Program-made: the position numbers and the translations under genes
Notes under the pieces: generated by a model
Database searches by the model: none
What the model saw: the letters and a program-made list of their open reading frames with translations, nothing else
Told to the model about the DNA's origin: nothing
Shown: positions 1 through 8,807 of the stretch, piece by piece
How positions within the stretch are numbered: the stretch's first letter is position 1
Layout: each line of letters opens with the position of its first letter
Source of the DNA: CAZEKB01 sp964512225
GTDB taxonomy: Bacteria; Myxococcota_A; UBA796; UBA9615
Length of the DNA: 64,000 nt
Direction of reading: 5' to 3'
Assembly: GCA_964512225.1 (NCBI GenBank)
Contig: CAZEKB010000014.1
Coordinates: 16,452-80,451, forward strand

Positions 1-1039
1 CGACGGCCGCGTCCTGCATGGGGTCGAAGGTCACGGTGTGCATCGTCCAGCTCGACCCGTCGCCGGCCACGTTCTCGAACCAGTCGACGTTGCCGAAGGC
101 CATCCACAGAAAGCCCCACCAGGTGTACGTCGGGATCACGATGTCCAGGTCGCCGTCTCCGTCCATGTCCCCCGCCACGATCTTGCGGATGCCCCAGGGG
201 GACCCGGGGGTGGTGCTGCCGGGCGACCAGGCGCTCCCGTCCCCGAGCGTGTTCTCGAAGGTGATGAGCTGGGCCGAGGGAAGCGCGCCGATCACGTCCA
301 GGTCGCCGTCCCCGTCCATGTCCAGGAGGCACAGGGACCCGTAGAGGACCGACTGGGAGCCGATGCTGTGCACGGCCCAGCCCGCGCCCGTTCCGTCGTT
401 CTCGAGCCAGGAGATCCCCGGGCCGGTGTCCCGCAGGACGACGTCCGGGTGGCCGTCGCCGTTCATGTCGCCGATCCGGAGCGAGCCGTTGGTGAAGACC
501 CCGGGCAGGACGGGCAGGGTCGTCCATACGTTGCCGCCCTCGTTCCGGAGCTGGAAGCACCCGTAGCCCACGCCCATCGTCTGCACCACGAGGTCGACGT
601 CCCCGTCGCTGTCGAAGTCCGCGGCGCGCAGCGTGCTGAACCGCGCCGGGTCGATCACGTGCTCCGTCCAGACCACCCCGCCGCCCCCGTTCTCCCACCA
701 GTACGTGCCGGACCAGCCCGAGCCCACGATGTCGAGGTCCCCGTCGGCGTCGACGTCGGTCACCTCCGCCACGAGCATGTAGTACCCGCTGACCGGGTGG
801 TGGATGGTGGCCCCCAGCGCGCCGTCGTGGTTCTCGTACCAGTAGACGCCGTAGCCCCCGAGGATGACGACGTCCAGGGATCCGTCCGCGTCCATGTCGG
901 CGGGGATCGCGGTGCCGACCGAGAGCGCCGGGACGATGTCCACGTCGGGCCCGAACGGCACCGGCGCACCCGCGGCGGGGGCCGCGACGCAGATCGTCGC
1001 CACCATCGCCCACACGCCCACGCCGAGGTCTCGGGTCAC
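1..1039 (-). CDS. Secreted FG-GAP/VCBS-repeat protein, C-terminus outside the window
   Basis: The frame opens at a GTG (1037-1039) with GGGGAGGA five bases upstream and stays open for 346 codons to the left edge, so the C-terminus is missing. Residues 1-25 look like a signal peptide ending in an Ala-rich region (VAAPAAGA). The rest carries at least six calcium-loop motifs of FG-GAP/VCBS type, such as DMDADGSLDVV, DVDADGDLDIV, DFDSDGDVDLV and DMNGDGHPDVV, each followed by a WFEN/WYEN/WLEN-like strand. In this family such repeats build beta-propeller blades with bound calcium. A surface or secreted role is inferred; no catalytic motif is visible. It is transcribed leftward, away from the M20 peptidase, and shares its repeat style with the genes at 52608 and 59312. 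Confidence 0.85.
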   Translation of the reverse strand, partial: MTRDLGVGVWAMVATICVAAPAAGAPVPFGPDVDIVPALSVGTAIPADMDADGSLDVVILGGYGVYWYENHDGALGATIHHPVSGYYMLVAEVTDVDADGDLDIVGSGWSGTYWWENGGGGVVWTEHVIDPARFSTLRAADFDSDGDVDLVVQTMGVGYGCFQLRNEGGNVWTTLPVLPGVFTNGSLRIGDMNGDGHPDVVLRDTGPGISWLENDGTGAGWAVHSIGSQSVLYGSLCLLDMDGDGDLDVIGALPSAQLITFENTLGDGSAWSPGSTTPGSPWGIRKIVAGDMDGDGDLDIVIPTYTWWGFLWMAFGNVDWFENVAGDGSSWTMHTVTFDPMQDAAV

Positions 1040-1120
1040 GGGTCCTCCCCGGTCACCCTAGCCGGCACGACGCCGTCGCCGGGGGGATCCTCGCGGCCCG
1101 ACCGCGCGACGCGCCGCCGC

Positions 1121-2476
1121 TCAGAGCACGAGGCGGGTCACCAGCTCGAAGAGGGCCTTCACGCCGAACTTGTAGCCGTCGACGGGGATGCGCTCGTCGA
1201 CCCCGTGGAACATCTGCGCGAAGTTCAGGTCCGGCGGCAGCTTCACGGGGGAGAAGCCCCAGCACTTCATGCCCAGCTGGTCGTACGCCTTCGCGTCGGT
1301 GAAGCCCGGGATCATGGTGGGCACCACGACCGCGCCGGGGTCGTGCCGCTCGAGGATCTCGGTGATCATCCCCGCGATGGGGTCCTGGGCGTCGCCCACG
1401 ACGGCGGGCAGCTCCTTGTCGATGCGGATGTCGTAGTCGGGCCCGATCACGGCTCGGATCTCCCGCACGATGTCGGCCCCCGTCTGGCCCGGGAGCATGC
1501 GCCCGTCGACCTGCAGCTCGGCGAAGTCCGGGACCTGGTTCACCTTGGACCCGCCCCGCAGGATCGTGGGGTTCGCGGTGTTGTGCAGGGCGGCGTCGAA
1601 GGTCGCCGCGAGCGACTTCTCCGGGAAGATGCGGTCGAGCACGACGTCGGACATGCTCGGGCTCAGCAGGCTGCGCAGGATCACCGAGCTCGGGAACGGG
1701 GAGTGGTCGGCGAGCGTGCGGATGAACCGGTCGACGACCGAGGTCCGGTGGTGCGGCAGGCGGACGGCGTCGAGCAGCTCGGCGGCGCGGGCGATCTTCG
1801 CGATGGGGTTGTCCGCCGCGGGGAGCGAGCCGTGGCCGGACGTGCCCTCGGCCCGGATCGTCATCCAGCACATGCCCTTCTCGGCGACCTGCACCGGGTA
1901 GAACCGACGGCCGGCGACGTGCTGGGTGAACCCGCCGATCTCGGAGATCGCGTACTCGCCGCGGATGAGCTCCGGGTGCTCCCGGGCGAGGAAGAGCGAG
2001 CCGAACTCGCAGCCCGCCTCCTCGTCGGCCACGCCCGCGAAGATCACGTCGCGCTTCAGCTTCGCCCCCCGACGATGCAGCAGCAGCATCGCCGTGACCT
2101 CCATCGCGGCCATGTTCTTCATGTCGATCGTGCCGCGGCCCCACAGGTAGCCGTCGTGGATCTCGGCCGCGAACGGGGGGTGGGTCCAGCGGGCGGGGTC
2201 CGCGGGCACCACGTCCAGGTGCGCGGACAGCAGGATCGGGTCGCCGCCGGAGCCGTCGCCGCGCAGGCGGGCCACGACGTTTCCGCGGCCCGGGGCCGAC
2301 TCCAGCAGCTCGCTGTCGATGCCTTCGGTCGTGAACAGCTCGTGCAGCCAGCGCGCGGCCTCGATCTCGTCGCCCGGCGGGTTGGTCGTGTCGAAGCGCA
2401 GCAGCGTGCGGAAGAGCTCCAGAGACTCCTCGAGCACCGAGGGCCAATCGACCTTATCGATCGGTTCGAGCGACAT
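1121..2476 (-). CDS. M20-family metallopeptidase (ArgE/DapE/ACY1 type)
   Basis: A zinc-dependent amidohydrolase or dipeptidase of 451 residues. Visible family motifs in order are HLDVVP (about residue 86, first metal ligands), GRGTIDMK (about 113, bridging Asp), ADEEAG (about 150, catalytic Glu and ligand) and SGHGS in the dimerisation domain. Length and order match M20A peptidases. Substrate cannot be read from sequence; N-acyl amino acid or dipeptide cleavage is the usual activity. A GTG 24 bases upstream (2498-2500) would add eight residues. I prefer the ATG because TATCGT lies seven bases before it and neither start has a Shine-Dalgarno. It is divergent from the Tat/GMC operon and shows no signal peptide, so it is probably cytoplasmic. 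Confidence 0.9.
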   Translation of the reverse strand: MSLEPIDKVDWPSVLEESLELFRTLLRFDTTNPPGDEIEAARWLHELFTTEGIDSELLESAPGRGNVVARLRGDGSGGDPILLSAHLDVVPADPARWTHPPFAAEIHDGYLWGRGTIDMKNMAAMEVTAMLLLHRRGAKLKRDVIFAGVADEEAGCEFGSLFLAREHPELIRGEYAISEIGGFTQHVAGRRFYPVQVAEKGMCWMTIRAEGTSGHGSLPAADNPIAKIARAAELLDAVRLPHHRTSVVDRFIRTLADHSPFPSSVILRSLLSPSMSDVVLDRIFPEKSLAATFDAALHNTANPTILRGGSKVNQVPDFAELQVDGRMLPGQTGADIVREIRAVIGPDYDIRIDKELPAVVGDAQDPIAGMITEILERHDPGAVVVPTMIPGFTDAKAYDQLGMKCWGFSPVKLPPDLNFAQMFHGVDERIPVDGYKFGVKALFELVTRLVL

Positions 2477-2483
2477 GAACGCG

Positions 2484-2489
2484 ACGATA
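2484..2489 (-). promoter_or_regulatory. Possible -10 box giving a leaderless M20 transcript
   Basis: TATCGT sits seven bases before the ATG of the M20 peptidase, and no purine-rich ribosome site lies between. No convincing -35 is seen. It is one of several similar placements in this window. Confidence 0.25.
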
Positions 2490-2530
2490 CCGGTCGCCAC
2501 ATGTTAAATGGTTCAACCACTCGGACATCC

Positions 2531-3115
2531 ATGCCTCGATTCGCACTACCGCCCGCCACCCGGTCGACCCGGCGCACCTTCCTGCGTCGCGGCGCCGCCG
2601 TGGTCGCGGTGGGGGGCGCGACCTACGCGGGCGTCTCCCTGTACGGGCACGCGGGGCTGTACCCGGAGCCCGAGGCGGCCTGCGAGCTGAAGTACCTCGA
2701 GCGCCGGGAGTACGCGATCGTCGCGGCCCTCGCCCTGGCCCTGTTTCCCCCGGGCAACCCCCTCGGGATCGACGGACTGCAGGCCCGCGTCCCGGAGTAC
2801 ATCGACCGCCTCCTCGCGGGCATGGAGCCCGACAAGGCGGGCGACCTGAAGTCGATGTTCCTGCTGTTCGAGCACGGCACCCTCGCGTTCGGCCTCCGCG
2901 TTCGGCGGTTCACGGAGCTGCCGCCCCGGGCGCGCGAGCGCTACCTCCGTCGCTGGGAGCGCGCCCGGGTCTACAGCCGCCGGATGCTGGCGGCGGCCCT
3001 GAAGTCGATGCTGGGGATGGGGTACTTCGCGCACCCGCGGGTGCAGGAGGCCCTGGGCATGGAGCGCGTGTGCGGCACGGTCGCGGACGCGAAGCCCCGC
3101 GAGGAGTGGTCGTGA
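2531..3115 (+). CDS. Tat-exported small subunit of a GMC dehydrogenase (gluconate 2-dehydrogenase subunit 3-like)
   Basis: A 194-residue protein that starts with a twin-arginine signal: a basic N-region, TRRTFLRRG, then a hydrophobic stretch AAVVAVGGATYAG. The remainder is helical and resembles the small subunit that accompanies membrane or periplasmic GMC dehydrogenases. Its stop overlaps the next gene's GTG by four bases (GTGA), so the two are translationally coupled. The usual model, inferred here, is that this subunit carries the Tat signal and the signal-less GMC subunit is exported with it. An in-frame ATG at 2501 would add ten residues; neither start has a strong Shine-Dalgarno. Function is by family and context, not by a catalytic motif. 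Confidence 0.75.
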   Translation: MPRFALPPATRSTRRTFLRRGAAVVAVGGATYAGVSLYGHAGLYPEPEAACELKYLERREYAIVAALALALFPPGNPLGIDGLQARVPEYIDRLLAGMEPDKAGDLKSMFLLFEHGTLAFGLRVRRFTELPPRARERYLRRWERARVYSRRMLAAALKSMLGMGYFAHPRVQEALGMERVCGTVADAKPREEWS

Positions 3116-4617
3116 TCGAGTCCGGCCGAGCGCACGTCGGGACGCGGATCGAGTGCGACGTGGTGATCGTCGGCTCCGGAGCCGGGGGCGGCGCGGCCGC
3201 GTGGCGGCTGGCGCAGGCGGGGCTGGACGTCGTCTGCCTCGAAGAGGGCGGCCACTACACCGAGAAGGACTTCTCCCAGGACGTCGGCACCGCGTGGCGG
3301 CAGCTGTACGCGGGCGACGGCCAGCGCCTGATGAGCGGGAGCCTCTTCATCCCCGTCGCGGGGGGCAAGGCGCTGGGCGGGTCGACGGTCGTCAACTCGG
3401 GGATCTGCTTTCGCATCCCCCGGTGGCGGTTCGACGAGTGGCACTACGAGTACGGGCTCGACTTCCGGTGGGAGGAGCTGCTCGGCAAGCTGATCGAGAC
3501 CGAGCGGACGATCGGCGTGGCGCGGGTGAACACCGCGGTCTGGGGCGGCAACAACCAGTTCCTCGAGGACGCGCGCCGCACCCTCGGCTGGTCCGGCGGC
3601 CCCATGGAGCGCAACGCGCCCAACTGCGTCGGCTGCGGGGCGTGCAACACGGGCTGCCCGAGCGGCGCGAAGCTGTCGGTCGTCAAGACGTACATCCCGC
3701 TCGCGGAGCAGCACGGGGCGCGGTTCCTGACCCACGCGCGGGCGGACCGGTCCGTGATGGACGGGACCCGCATCACCGGGCTGGTCGCGTCCGCCCTGGA
3801 TCCCACCACGGAGAAGCCGACCGGCACGTTCGAGGTGCGCGCGCGGGCGGTGGTCCTGGCGGGCGGCGCGATCCGCACGCCCGCGTTCCTGCTCCACAAC
3901 GGCCTCGGGAACGAGCACGTCGGCCAGCACCTGCACGTGCACCCCGGGATCGGCGCGATCTGCAGCACCGAGCGGGACATCCAGGGCTGGCGGGGCATGG
4001 TCCAGGCCTTCTACGTGGACGAGTTCCTCCACGCCGACCGGTACATCCTCGAGTCCTACTGGGCCACCCCCGAGATCTACTACCAGTCGTTCCCGTTCGG
4101 CATGGACGGCACGGCCGCCATGCGCGGCTTCCACCGCATGGCCGCGCTGGGCGGCGTCATCGCGGACGAGACCGAGGGTTCGATCCGATCCCTGGGCTCG
4201 CCCGGGCGCGTGAAGGTCCGCTACGACCTCACGGAGGCGGACAAGAACCGGCTCGTGCGGATGCAGCGCAAGACGGTCGAGATCATGCTCGCGGGGGGCG
4301 GGCACGACATCCAGACGGCGATCTACGGGGTCCCTCCCCTGTCCACGATCGAAGACGCGGACCGCTTCCTCGTGCCCGAGAACATCCGCCCGAAGCAGCT
4401 GATGGCGGTGTATTCGAGCCACCCGCACGGGTCCACGCGCATGTCGGTCGACCCGGAGAAGGGGGCCGTCGACTGCCGCGGAGCGGTGCACGGGACGGAC
4501 GGGCTGTACGTCATGGACGGCTCGGTGTTCCCGGACGTCCTGGGGGTCAACCCGCAGGTGACGATCATGGCCATGAGCTCGTTGCTCGCGGACCGATTGG
4601 CGTCGACGTTGGTCTGA
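3112..4617 (+). CDS. GMC-family FAD oxidoreductase (long-chain alcohol/cholesterol oxidase-like) with ferredoxin-type Cys motif
   Basis: A 501-residue flavoprotein. Residues 16-27 give the FAD Rossmann motif (DVVIVGSGAGGG), residues 84-96 the GGKALGGSTVVN flavin loop, and the C-terminus the family signature HPHGSTRM with the active-site His, followed by DGLYVMDGSVFPDVLGVNP. It should oxidise a primary or ring alcohol and reduce FAD. Unusual is NCVGCGACNTGCP at 171-183, exactly the CX2CX2CX3CP spacing of a [4Fe-4S] site. Related alcohol-oxidase-like GMC proteins also have Cys-rich loops here, to my knowledge. It starts on GTG overlapping the Tat subunit stop and is followed 16 bases later by an aldehyde dehydrogenase, which fits alcohol to aldehyde to acid oxidation. 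Confidence 0.9.
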   Translation: MIESGRAHVGTRIECDVVIVGSGAGGGAAAWRLAQAGLDVVCLEEGGHYTEKDFSQDVGTAWRQLYAGDGQRLMSGSLFIPVAGGKALGGSTVVNSGICFRIPRWRFDEWHYEYGLDFRWEELLGKLIETERTIGVARVNTAVWGGNNQFLEDARRTLGWSGGPMERNAPNCVGCGACNTGCPSGAKLSVVKTYIPLAEQHGARFLTHARADRSVMDGTRITGLVASALDPTTEKPTGTFEVRARAVVLAGGAIRTPAFLLHNGLGNEHVGQHLHVHPGIGAICSTERDIQGWRGMVQAFYVDEFLHADRYILESYWATPEIYYQSFPFGMDGTAAMRGFHRMAALGGVIADETEGSIRSLGSPGRVKVRYDLTEADKNRLVRMQRKTVEIMLAGGGHDIQTAIYGVPPLSTIEDADRFLVPENIRPKQLMAVYSSHPHGSTRMSVDPEKGAVDCRGAVHGTDGLYVMDGSVFPDVLGVNPQVTIMAMSSLLADRLASTLV

Positions 4618-4633
4618 GTCCAGACTGCGTCTC

Positions 4634-6205
4634 ATGCAGACGCCCGCCCCCCCGAAGTTCGCCGACGACGGCCGGATCCACGCCATCAACCCGCTCACCT
4701 GGGAGGTCCTGGCGACCGTCGAACCGACGCCCGTCGCCGACATCCCCGGCCTGATCGACGCCTGCCGGGACGCCCAGCGCGAGTGGGCGAAGCGGCCCCT
4801 GAACCAGCGCGCCGACGCGATGAAGCGCGTCCTGCAGCGGGTCGTGGAGCGCAGCGAGCACCTCGCCGAGGTGGTGCGCAAGGAGCACGGCAAGTCGACG
4901 GTCGAGGCGCTCGCCAGCGAGGTCACCGACGCCGCGACCGTGCTCGCCACCCACATCAAGCGCGACGCGAAGTGGCTGCGCGACGTCAAGGTGCCCATCG
5001 ACCCCCTCATCTACCCGGGCAAGAAGGGCCGCATCGAGCGACGCCCCCGCGGCGTCCTCGCGCTGATCACGCCCTGGAACTACCCCGTCGCCATCCCCAT
5101 GCGGACGCTCGTGCCCGCCCTGATCGCGGGCAACGGCATCGTCTTCAAGCCGTCCGAGCACTCGGTGCTCATCGGCCGCGAGATCGCCGCGCTGTTCGAG
5201 GGGATCATCCCCTCCGGCCTGGTGCAGCTGGTCCTCGGCGGGGGCGAGCAGGGGGCGGCGATCACGGCGTCCGACGACCTCGACGCCATCGCGTTCACCG
5301 GCTCGGTGCGCACGGGCAAGCGGATCGCGGCCGCCGCCGCCGAGAACCTCGTGCCCGTGTCCCTGGAGCTCGGGGGCAAGGACGCGGCCATCGTATGCGC
5401 GGACGCGGACCTCGACCGGGCGATCCCGGCCCTCGCGTTCGGCGCGTTCCACAACTCCGGCCAGAACTGCGCGGGCATCGAGCGGGTCTTCGTCGAGGCG
5501 CCGATCTACGACGAGTTCACCCAGCGGCTCGTGGCCGCCACGGAGGCGCTGCGCACGGCCGACGACGCCGACGTCCGCGAGATCGGTCCCATGTGCAACC
5601 AGCTGCAGTACGACGTGGTGAAGGACCACGTCGCCGACGCCGAGGCGGCGGGCGGCAAGCTGCTCGTGGGCGGCGAGCCGACGGGCGCGGGCTGGATGGT
5701 GACCCCGGGGGTCGTCGTGGACGCCCCGCTGAGCGCCAAGATCTGGACCGAGGAGACGTTCGGGCCGGTCGTCCCGGTGGCGAAGGTCGACGACGTGGAC
5801 GCCGCGATCGAGGCGGTCAACGACTCCCCGTACGGGCTCGGCGCGACCGTGTTCTGCGGCGACGTCGGGCGGGGCCGGGCCATCGCCGACCGCCTCGACG
5901 TGGGCATGGCCGTCGTGAACAACAGCCACCTGTTCATGGGGTCGATCCCGGCCTCGCCGTGGTGCGGCGTGAAGGACTCCGGCTACGGGGTGACGGGCTC
6001 GCACCTGGCCATGGACTTCCTGACGCGGCCGAAGCTGATGGTCGTGGATACGAACAAGCAGCTGGAGCTGTGGTGGTTCCCCTTCACGGCGAACTACCTG
6101 ACGATGACCCGGACCAACCTCAAGAAGCTGGTGACGGGCGGGCTCGCCCGGATCGGCATCCTCCTGAAGCTGCTGGGGCTGATCCCGAAGCGCTGGAAGG
6201 CCTGA
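4634..6205 (+). CDS. NAD(P)-dependent aldehyde dehydrogenase with hydrophobic C-terminal tail
   Basis: A 523-residue ALDH. The general base lies in LELGGKD (Glu245) and the catalytic nucleophile in NSGQNCAG (Cys279); ITPWNYP near 146-151 and FTGSVRTGK near 221-229 belong to the cofactor site. After the normal ALDH end the chain continues about 50 residues with an aromatic and hydrophobic tail (FPFTANYL, GILLKLLGLIPKRW), which could hold it on the membrane, as in fatty aldehyde dehydrogenases. It lies third in the operon with the Tat subunit and GMC oxidase and probably removes the aldehyde made by that enzyme. Substrate chain length is not readable. The start ATG has no clear Shine-Dalgarno. 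Confidence 0.92.
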   Translation: MQTPAPPKFADDGRIHAINPLTWEVLATVEPTPVADIPGLIDACRDAQREWAKRPLNQRADAMKRVLQRVVERSEHLAEVVRKEHGKSTVEALASEVTDAATVLATHIKRDAKWLRDVKVPIDPLIYPGKKGRIERRPRGVLALITPWNYPVAIPMRTLVPALIAGNGIVFKPSEHSVLIGREIAALFEGIIPSGLVQLVLGGGEQGAAITASDDLDAIAFTGSVRTGKRIAAAAAENLVPVSLELGGKDAAIVCADADLDRAIPALAFGAFHNSGQNCAGIERVFVEAPIYDEFTQRLVAATEALRTADDADVREIGPMCNQLQYDVVKDHVADAEAAGGKLLVGGEPTGAGWMVTPGVVVDAPLSAKIWTEETFGPVVPVAKVDDVDAAIEAVNDSPYGLGATVFCGDVGRGRAIADRLDVGMAVVNNSHLFMGSIPASPWCGVKDSGYGVTGSHLAMDFLTRPKLMVVDTNKQLELWWFPFTANYLTMTRTNLKKLVTGGLARIGILLKLLGLIPKRWKA

Positions 6206-6253
6206 GCCGGCCTCCCCGGGCGGCGCAGGCCGCGGCCCGAGGGACCCTTCGAG

Positions 6254-8011
6254 TCAGAAGGGCTGCTGCTCGCTGTGCACCGTCCCGGGCTGGCCGTCCG
6301 CGCCGTTCGCGGCGTCCCCGCTCGCGCCGCCGTCGCCCCCTCCCAGGGTGTAGGTCCCGAGATCGGTGAACGAGGCGTCGTGGAAGACCTTGACCCGGCC
6401 GCCGCCGCCCCCGCCGCCGCCGTCGTTGAAGACCTCGGAGCCGGTCGCGCCCTCGCCCCCGGACACGTCGAGGGTGCCCGTGAGCGTCACGACGTCGCCG
6501 ATCAGGAGGATCCCGCCGCCGGAGCCGCCCCCGGCGCAGCGACCGCCGCCCGCGGCGCAGTCGGTCGAGGGCAGCGCGTCCGCGCCGCTCACGTCCACCA
6601 CGCCCGCGACGTCCACGACATCCGCGGTCACATCGAGGGCCGCCCCCCCGGAGCCGCCGGCCATGCCGCCCGTGCCCCCGCCCGCGCTCCCGATCTGGAC
6701 CTCGGCGCCGGTCTCCGTCCCGTAGGTGATCCCCCCGGCGCCGGGGGTGTCCCCCGAGTCGTACCCGCCGCCGCCCCCGGTGCCGCCGTAGCCGCCGCCG
6801 CCGCCCCCGGAGTTGCTGCTCCCGCCGCCGCCCCCGGGCCCCGCGCCCGTGGCGCTCGCCGTGGATCCCGCATGACCCGCCCCGGCGCCGTCGACCGTCG
6901 ACGTCGCGTCCACGATGAACTCGTCCGCCACGATCACGACGTGCCCCGTGATCTCGAGAACCCCGCCGTTGATCACGTGGACGTCGTCGTACGCGTACGT
7001 CCCGGCGACGAGCGTGGTCGTCGTGCCGTCGACGATGAAGTCGGGCAGCGCCGACTCGACGGTCACGACGTCCGTGGCCGGAGGGGCCTCCAGGTCGCCG
7101 TCGCTCGCGACGACCGTGCACTGCCACACCTCGTCCGCGAGCGTATCGCCCCCGGGCACGGTGTCCCCGGTGTGGACCGTGGTGGTGCCGGTGTAGTCGT
7201 TGCCGTCCCAGGTCCAGGAGAAGTCGTACTCGATCGATTCGCCGTCGGCGTCGTCGGCCTCCACCGCGATCCCGCAGAACAGGTCGTCCTCGCCTTCGGT
7301 GGGCTCGCGCGGATCGATCTCGACGAGGGGCGCGGTCGGGGGCGTGTTCTCCACCGTGACGCGGTTCGACTCCACGGGGTCGCCGGTGCCGAAGGCGTCG
7401 CTCGGGGTGGCGACCACCCAGACCTCCTCGTCGCGATCGAAGTGCTCGACGCCGCTCAGCGAGGCGCCGTCCTCGTCGACCTTGGAGCCGTCCACGAACC
7501 ACTCGAGCAGCACGGTCACGTCGTCGCCCTCGGCGTCCGCCGTCTCGAACGTCGCCACGAGCACGTCGTCCGTGAACACCCCGTCGTTGATGCTCAGGGA
7601 CGTCACCTCGGGCTTCGCGTTCGTGACGGTCACCGACGCGGTCGCGGGGTCGGACTCGTCGTCGCCGTCGTCCGCGACCACCGAGACCACCCAGACCTCG
7701 TCGATGGAGGTCCGGTCCGCGGGCACGGTGTCCTCCCCGTCGAGATCGGCCACGGCCTCTCCGTCGACGGTCCAGCTGATCGAGTAGTCCACCTCGTCGC
7801 CGTCGGGGTCCTCGGACTCGACGGTGATGGTCATCACCAGGTCGTCGTCGATCCCGGGCTCCGCGGGCGACAGCTCGATCTCGGGCGCGCTCGGGGGGTC
7901 GTTGGAGGAGCCGCCGCCGCCGCTGCCGCCGCGGGTGGGGCAGCCCGCGGTCGTGGCGAGCGCGAGGACGAGGAGGGAGGGAGCGAGGAGGCGATGGGGC
8001 AGCGACGTCAT
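6254..8011 (-). CDS. Lipoprotein with three PKD/Ig-like domains and glycine-rich C-terminal half
   Basis: A 585-residue protein beginning MTSLPHRLLA with a hydrophobic stretch and a lipobox ending at Cys24 (TTAGC). Residues about 38-330 contain three similar beta-sandwich units, each opening with a P-x-I/V-x-x-x-P segment and ending in a V(T/E)VE-N/S-A/T-x-P linker, typical of PKD/Ig-like modules. The C-terminal 240 residues alternate polyglycine tracts with short valine-rich strands (VVIVADEFIVDA, VVDVAGVVDVSG, VVTLTGTLDVSG), resembling a right-handed beta-helix with glycine loops. Outer-membrane or surface attachment is inferred. The open frame extends upstream to 8176, but the signal peptide fixes this start. 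No enzymatic motif is seen. It is divergent from the Pal gene. Confidence 0.75.
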   Translation of the reverse strand: MTSLPHRLLAPSLLVLALATTAGCPTRGGSGGGGSSNDPPSAPEIELSPAEPGIDDDLVMTITVESEDPDGDEVDYSISWTVDGEAVADLDGEDTVPADRTSIDEVWVVSVVADDGDDESDPATASVTVTNAKPEVTSLSINDGVFTDDVLVATFETADAEGDDVTVLLEWFVDGSKVDEDGASLSGVEHFDRDEEVWVVATPSDAFGTGDPVESNRVTVENTPPTAPLVEIDPREPTEGEDDLFCGIAVEADDADGESIEYDFSWTWDGNDYTGTTTVHTGDTVPGGDTLADEVWQCTVVASDGDLEAPPATDVVTVESALPDFIVDGTTTTLVAGTYAYDDVHVINGGVLEITGHVVIVADEFIVDATSTVDGAGAGHAGSTASATGAGPGGGGGSSNSGGGGGGYGGTGGGGGYDSGDTPGAGGITYGTETGAEVQIGSAGGGTGGMAGGSGGAALDVTADVVDVAGVVDVSGADALPSTDCAAGGGRCAGGGSGGGILLIGDVVTLTGTLDVSGGEGATGSEVFNDGGGGGGGGRVKVFHDASFTDLGTYTLGGGDGGASGDAANGADGQPGTVHSEQQPF

Positions 8012-8091
8012 GCCCGCAGCATGACCGGACCGGAGCCCGAAGAAGAGCCGCCACCCCGGTCCCTCGGCTTGACCGGACATCGGCCCGGAAC

Positions 8092-8109
8092 GTCCTGATC
8101 CATCAGGAC
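8092..8109. repeat. Perfect 8-bp inverted repeat between divergent genes
   Basis: GTCCTGAT-CC-ATCAGGAC lies in the 238-bp gap between the PKD lipoprotein and pal and is followed on the plus strand by TTTT. No plus-strand gene ends just upstream, so an operator for the divergent pair is more likely than a terminator. This is inference. Confidence 0.35.
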
Positions 8110-8154
8110 TTTTCGGGTTTGCGCCAAATTTGTCGCATTTCTCCGAATATGGAC

Positions 8155-8183
8155 TTGCCCCGATCCGTCCAACCACCTACAAC
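8155..8183 (+). promoter_or_regulatory. Putative sigma70-like promoter for the Pal lipoprotein
   Basis: TTGCCC (8155-8160) and TACAAC (8178-8183) are separated by 17 bases. Each matches four of six consensus positions. This would give a leader of about 60 bases before the ATG at 8250. Confidence 0.3.
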
Positions 8184-8249
8184 CGAAGTGTGATCGGTCT
8201 GCGTCGGGGCAGCCGGGAACGCTTTTCTGCAGCTGGGACGGAGTCGCTC

Positions 8250-8807
8250 ATGTTCGTATTCGATCGAAATCACAAGGTTCTCACCGCGGTCGCCGCCGCC
8301 GCGCTCATGGCGCTCGCCTCGGGCTGCACCGGCAAGAATCAGACGGCCGCCGCCACGAGCGGCTCCCAGACCCCCGAGACCGCCGCGGCGGACCCGGCGA
8401 CGTTCGCCGACGCCCCGATCACCGAGGAGGAGCTCGCCATCCTCCGCGCCAACTTCCAGCGCGTCCACTTCGACTTCGACGTCGCCGAGCTCGACGAGCC
8501 GAGCCGCGATCTCCTGGCCCAGAACGCCGAGATCCTGATCCGTCACCGGGCGGTCACGGTTCGCATCGAGGGCCACGCCGACCACTTCGGCTCCGACGAG
8601 TACAACCTCGCCCTCGGTCAGCGCCGCGCCGAAGCCGTGCGCAGCTACCTGACCGCCCTCGGCGTCCCCGAGGAGCGGCTGACCCTGATCTCCTACGGCG
8701 AGCTCCGCCCGCTCGTGGGCGACGGCGATCGCAGCACGCAGGGGCCGAACCGCAGGGCCGAGTTCGTCGTCATCGACGGCTCGGACGTGGCGCTCTCCTC
8801 CTACTGA
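8250..8807 (+). CDS. Peptidoglycan-associated OmpA-family lipoprotein (Pal-like)
   Basis: A 185-residue lipoprotein: N-terminal hydrophobic segment, lipobox LASGC with Cys26, an Ala/Thr-rich linker to about residue 60, then a complete OmpA C-terminal domain. Diagnostic segments are VHFDFDVAELDEPSR, RIEGHADHFGSDEYN, LGQRRAEAVRSYL and QGPNRRAEFV, in which conserved Asp and Arg bind the diaminopimelate of peptidoglycan in this family. It should tether outer membrane to cell wall. No tol genes are adjacent, so it is not the classical tol-pal cluster. The frame is open upstream to 8130 but the signal peptide begins at this ATG. Its stop overlaps the 3' end of the convergent pseudo-PBP gene by seven bases. 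Confidence 0.88.
   Translation: MFVFDRNHKVLTAVAAAALMALASGCTGKNQTAAATSGSQTPETAAADPATFADAPITEEELAILRANFQRVHFDFDVAELDEPSRDLLAQNAEILIRHRAVTVRIEGHADHFGSDEYNLALGQRRAEAVRSYLTALGVPEERLTLISYGELRPLVGDGDRSTQGPNRRAEFVVIDGSDVALSSY

Noticed and set aside
38..2500. A very long plus-strand open frame antisense to the FG-GAP and M20 genes
   Set aside because: Its translation is Arg/Ala/Pro/His/Val-rich with no domain, as expected for a shadow frame in GC-rich DNA. Only its last part, from 2531, is the real Tat subunit. Similar antisense frames across the window were left out for the same reason.
2509..2519. Palindrome TGGTTCAACCA between the divergent M20 and Tat/GMC genes as an operator
   Set aside because: Half-sites of five bases with a one-base centre are too short to separate from chance, and I know no matching regulator.
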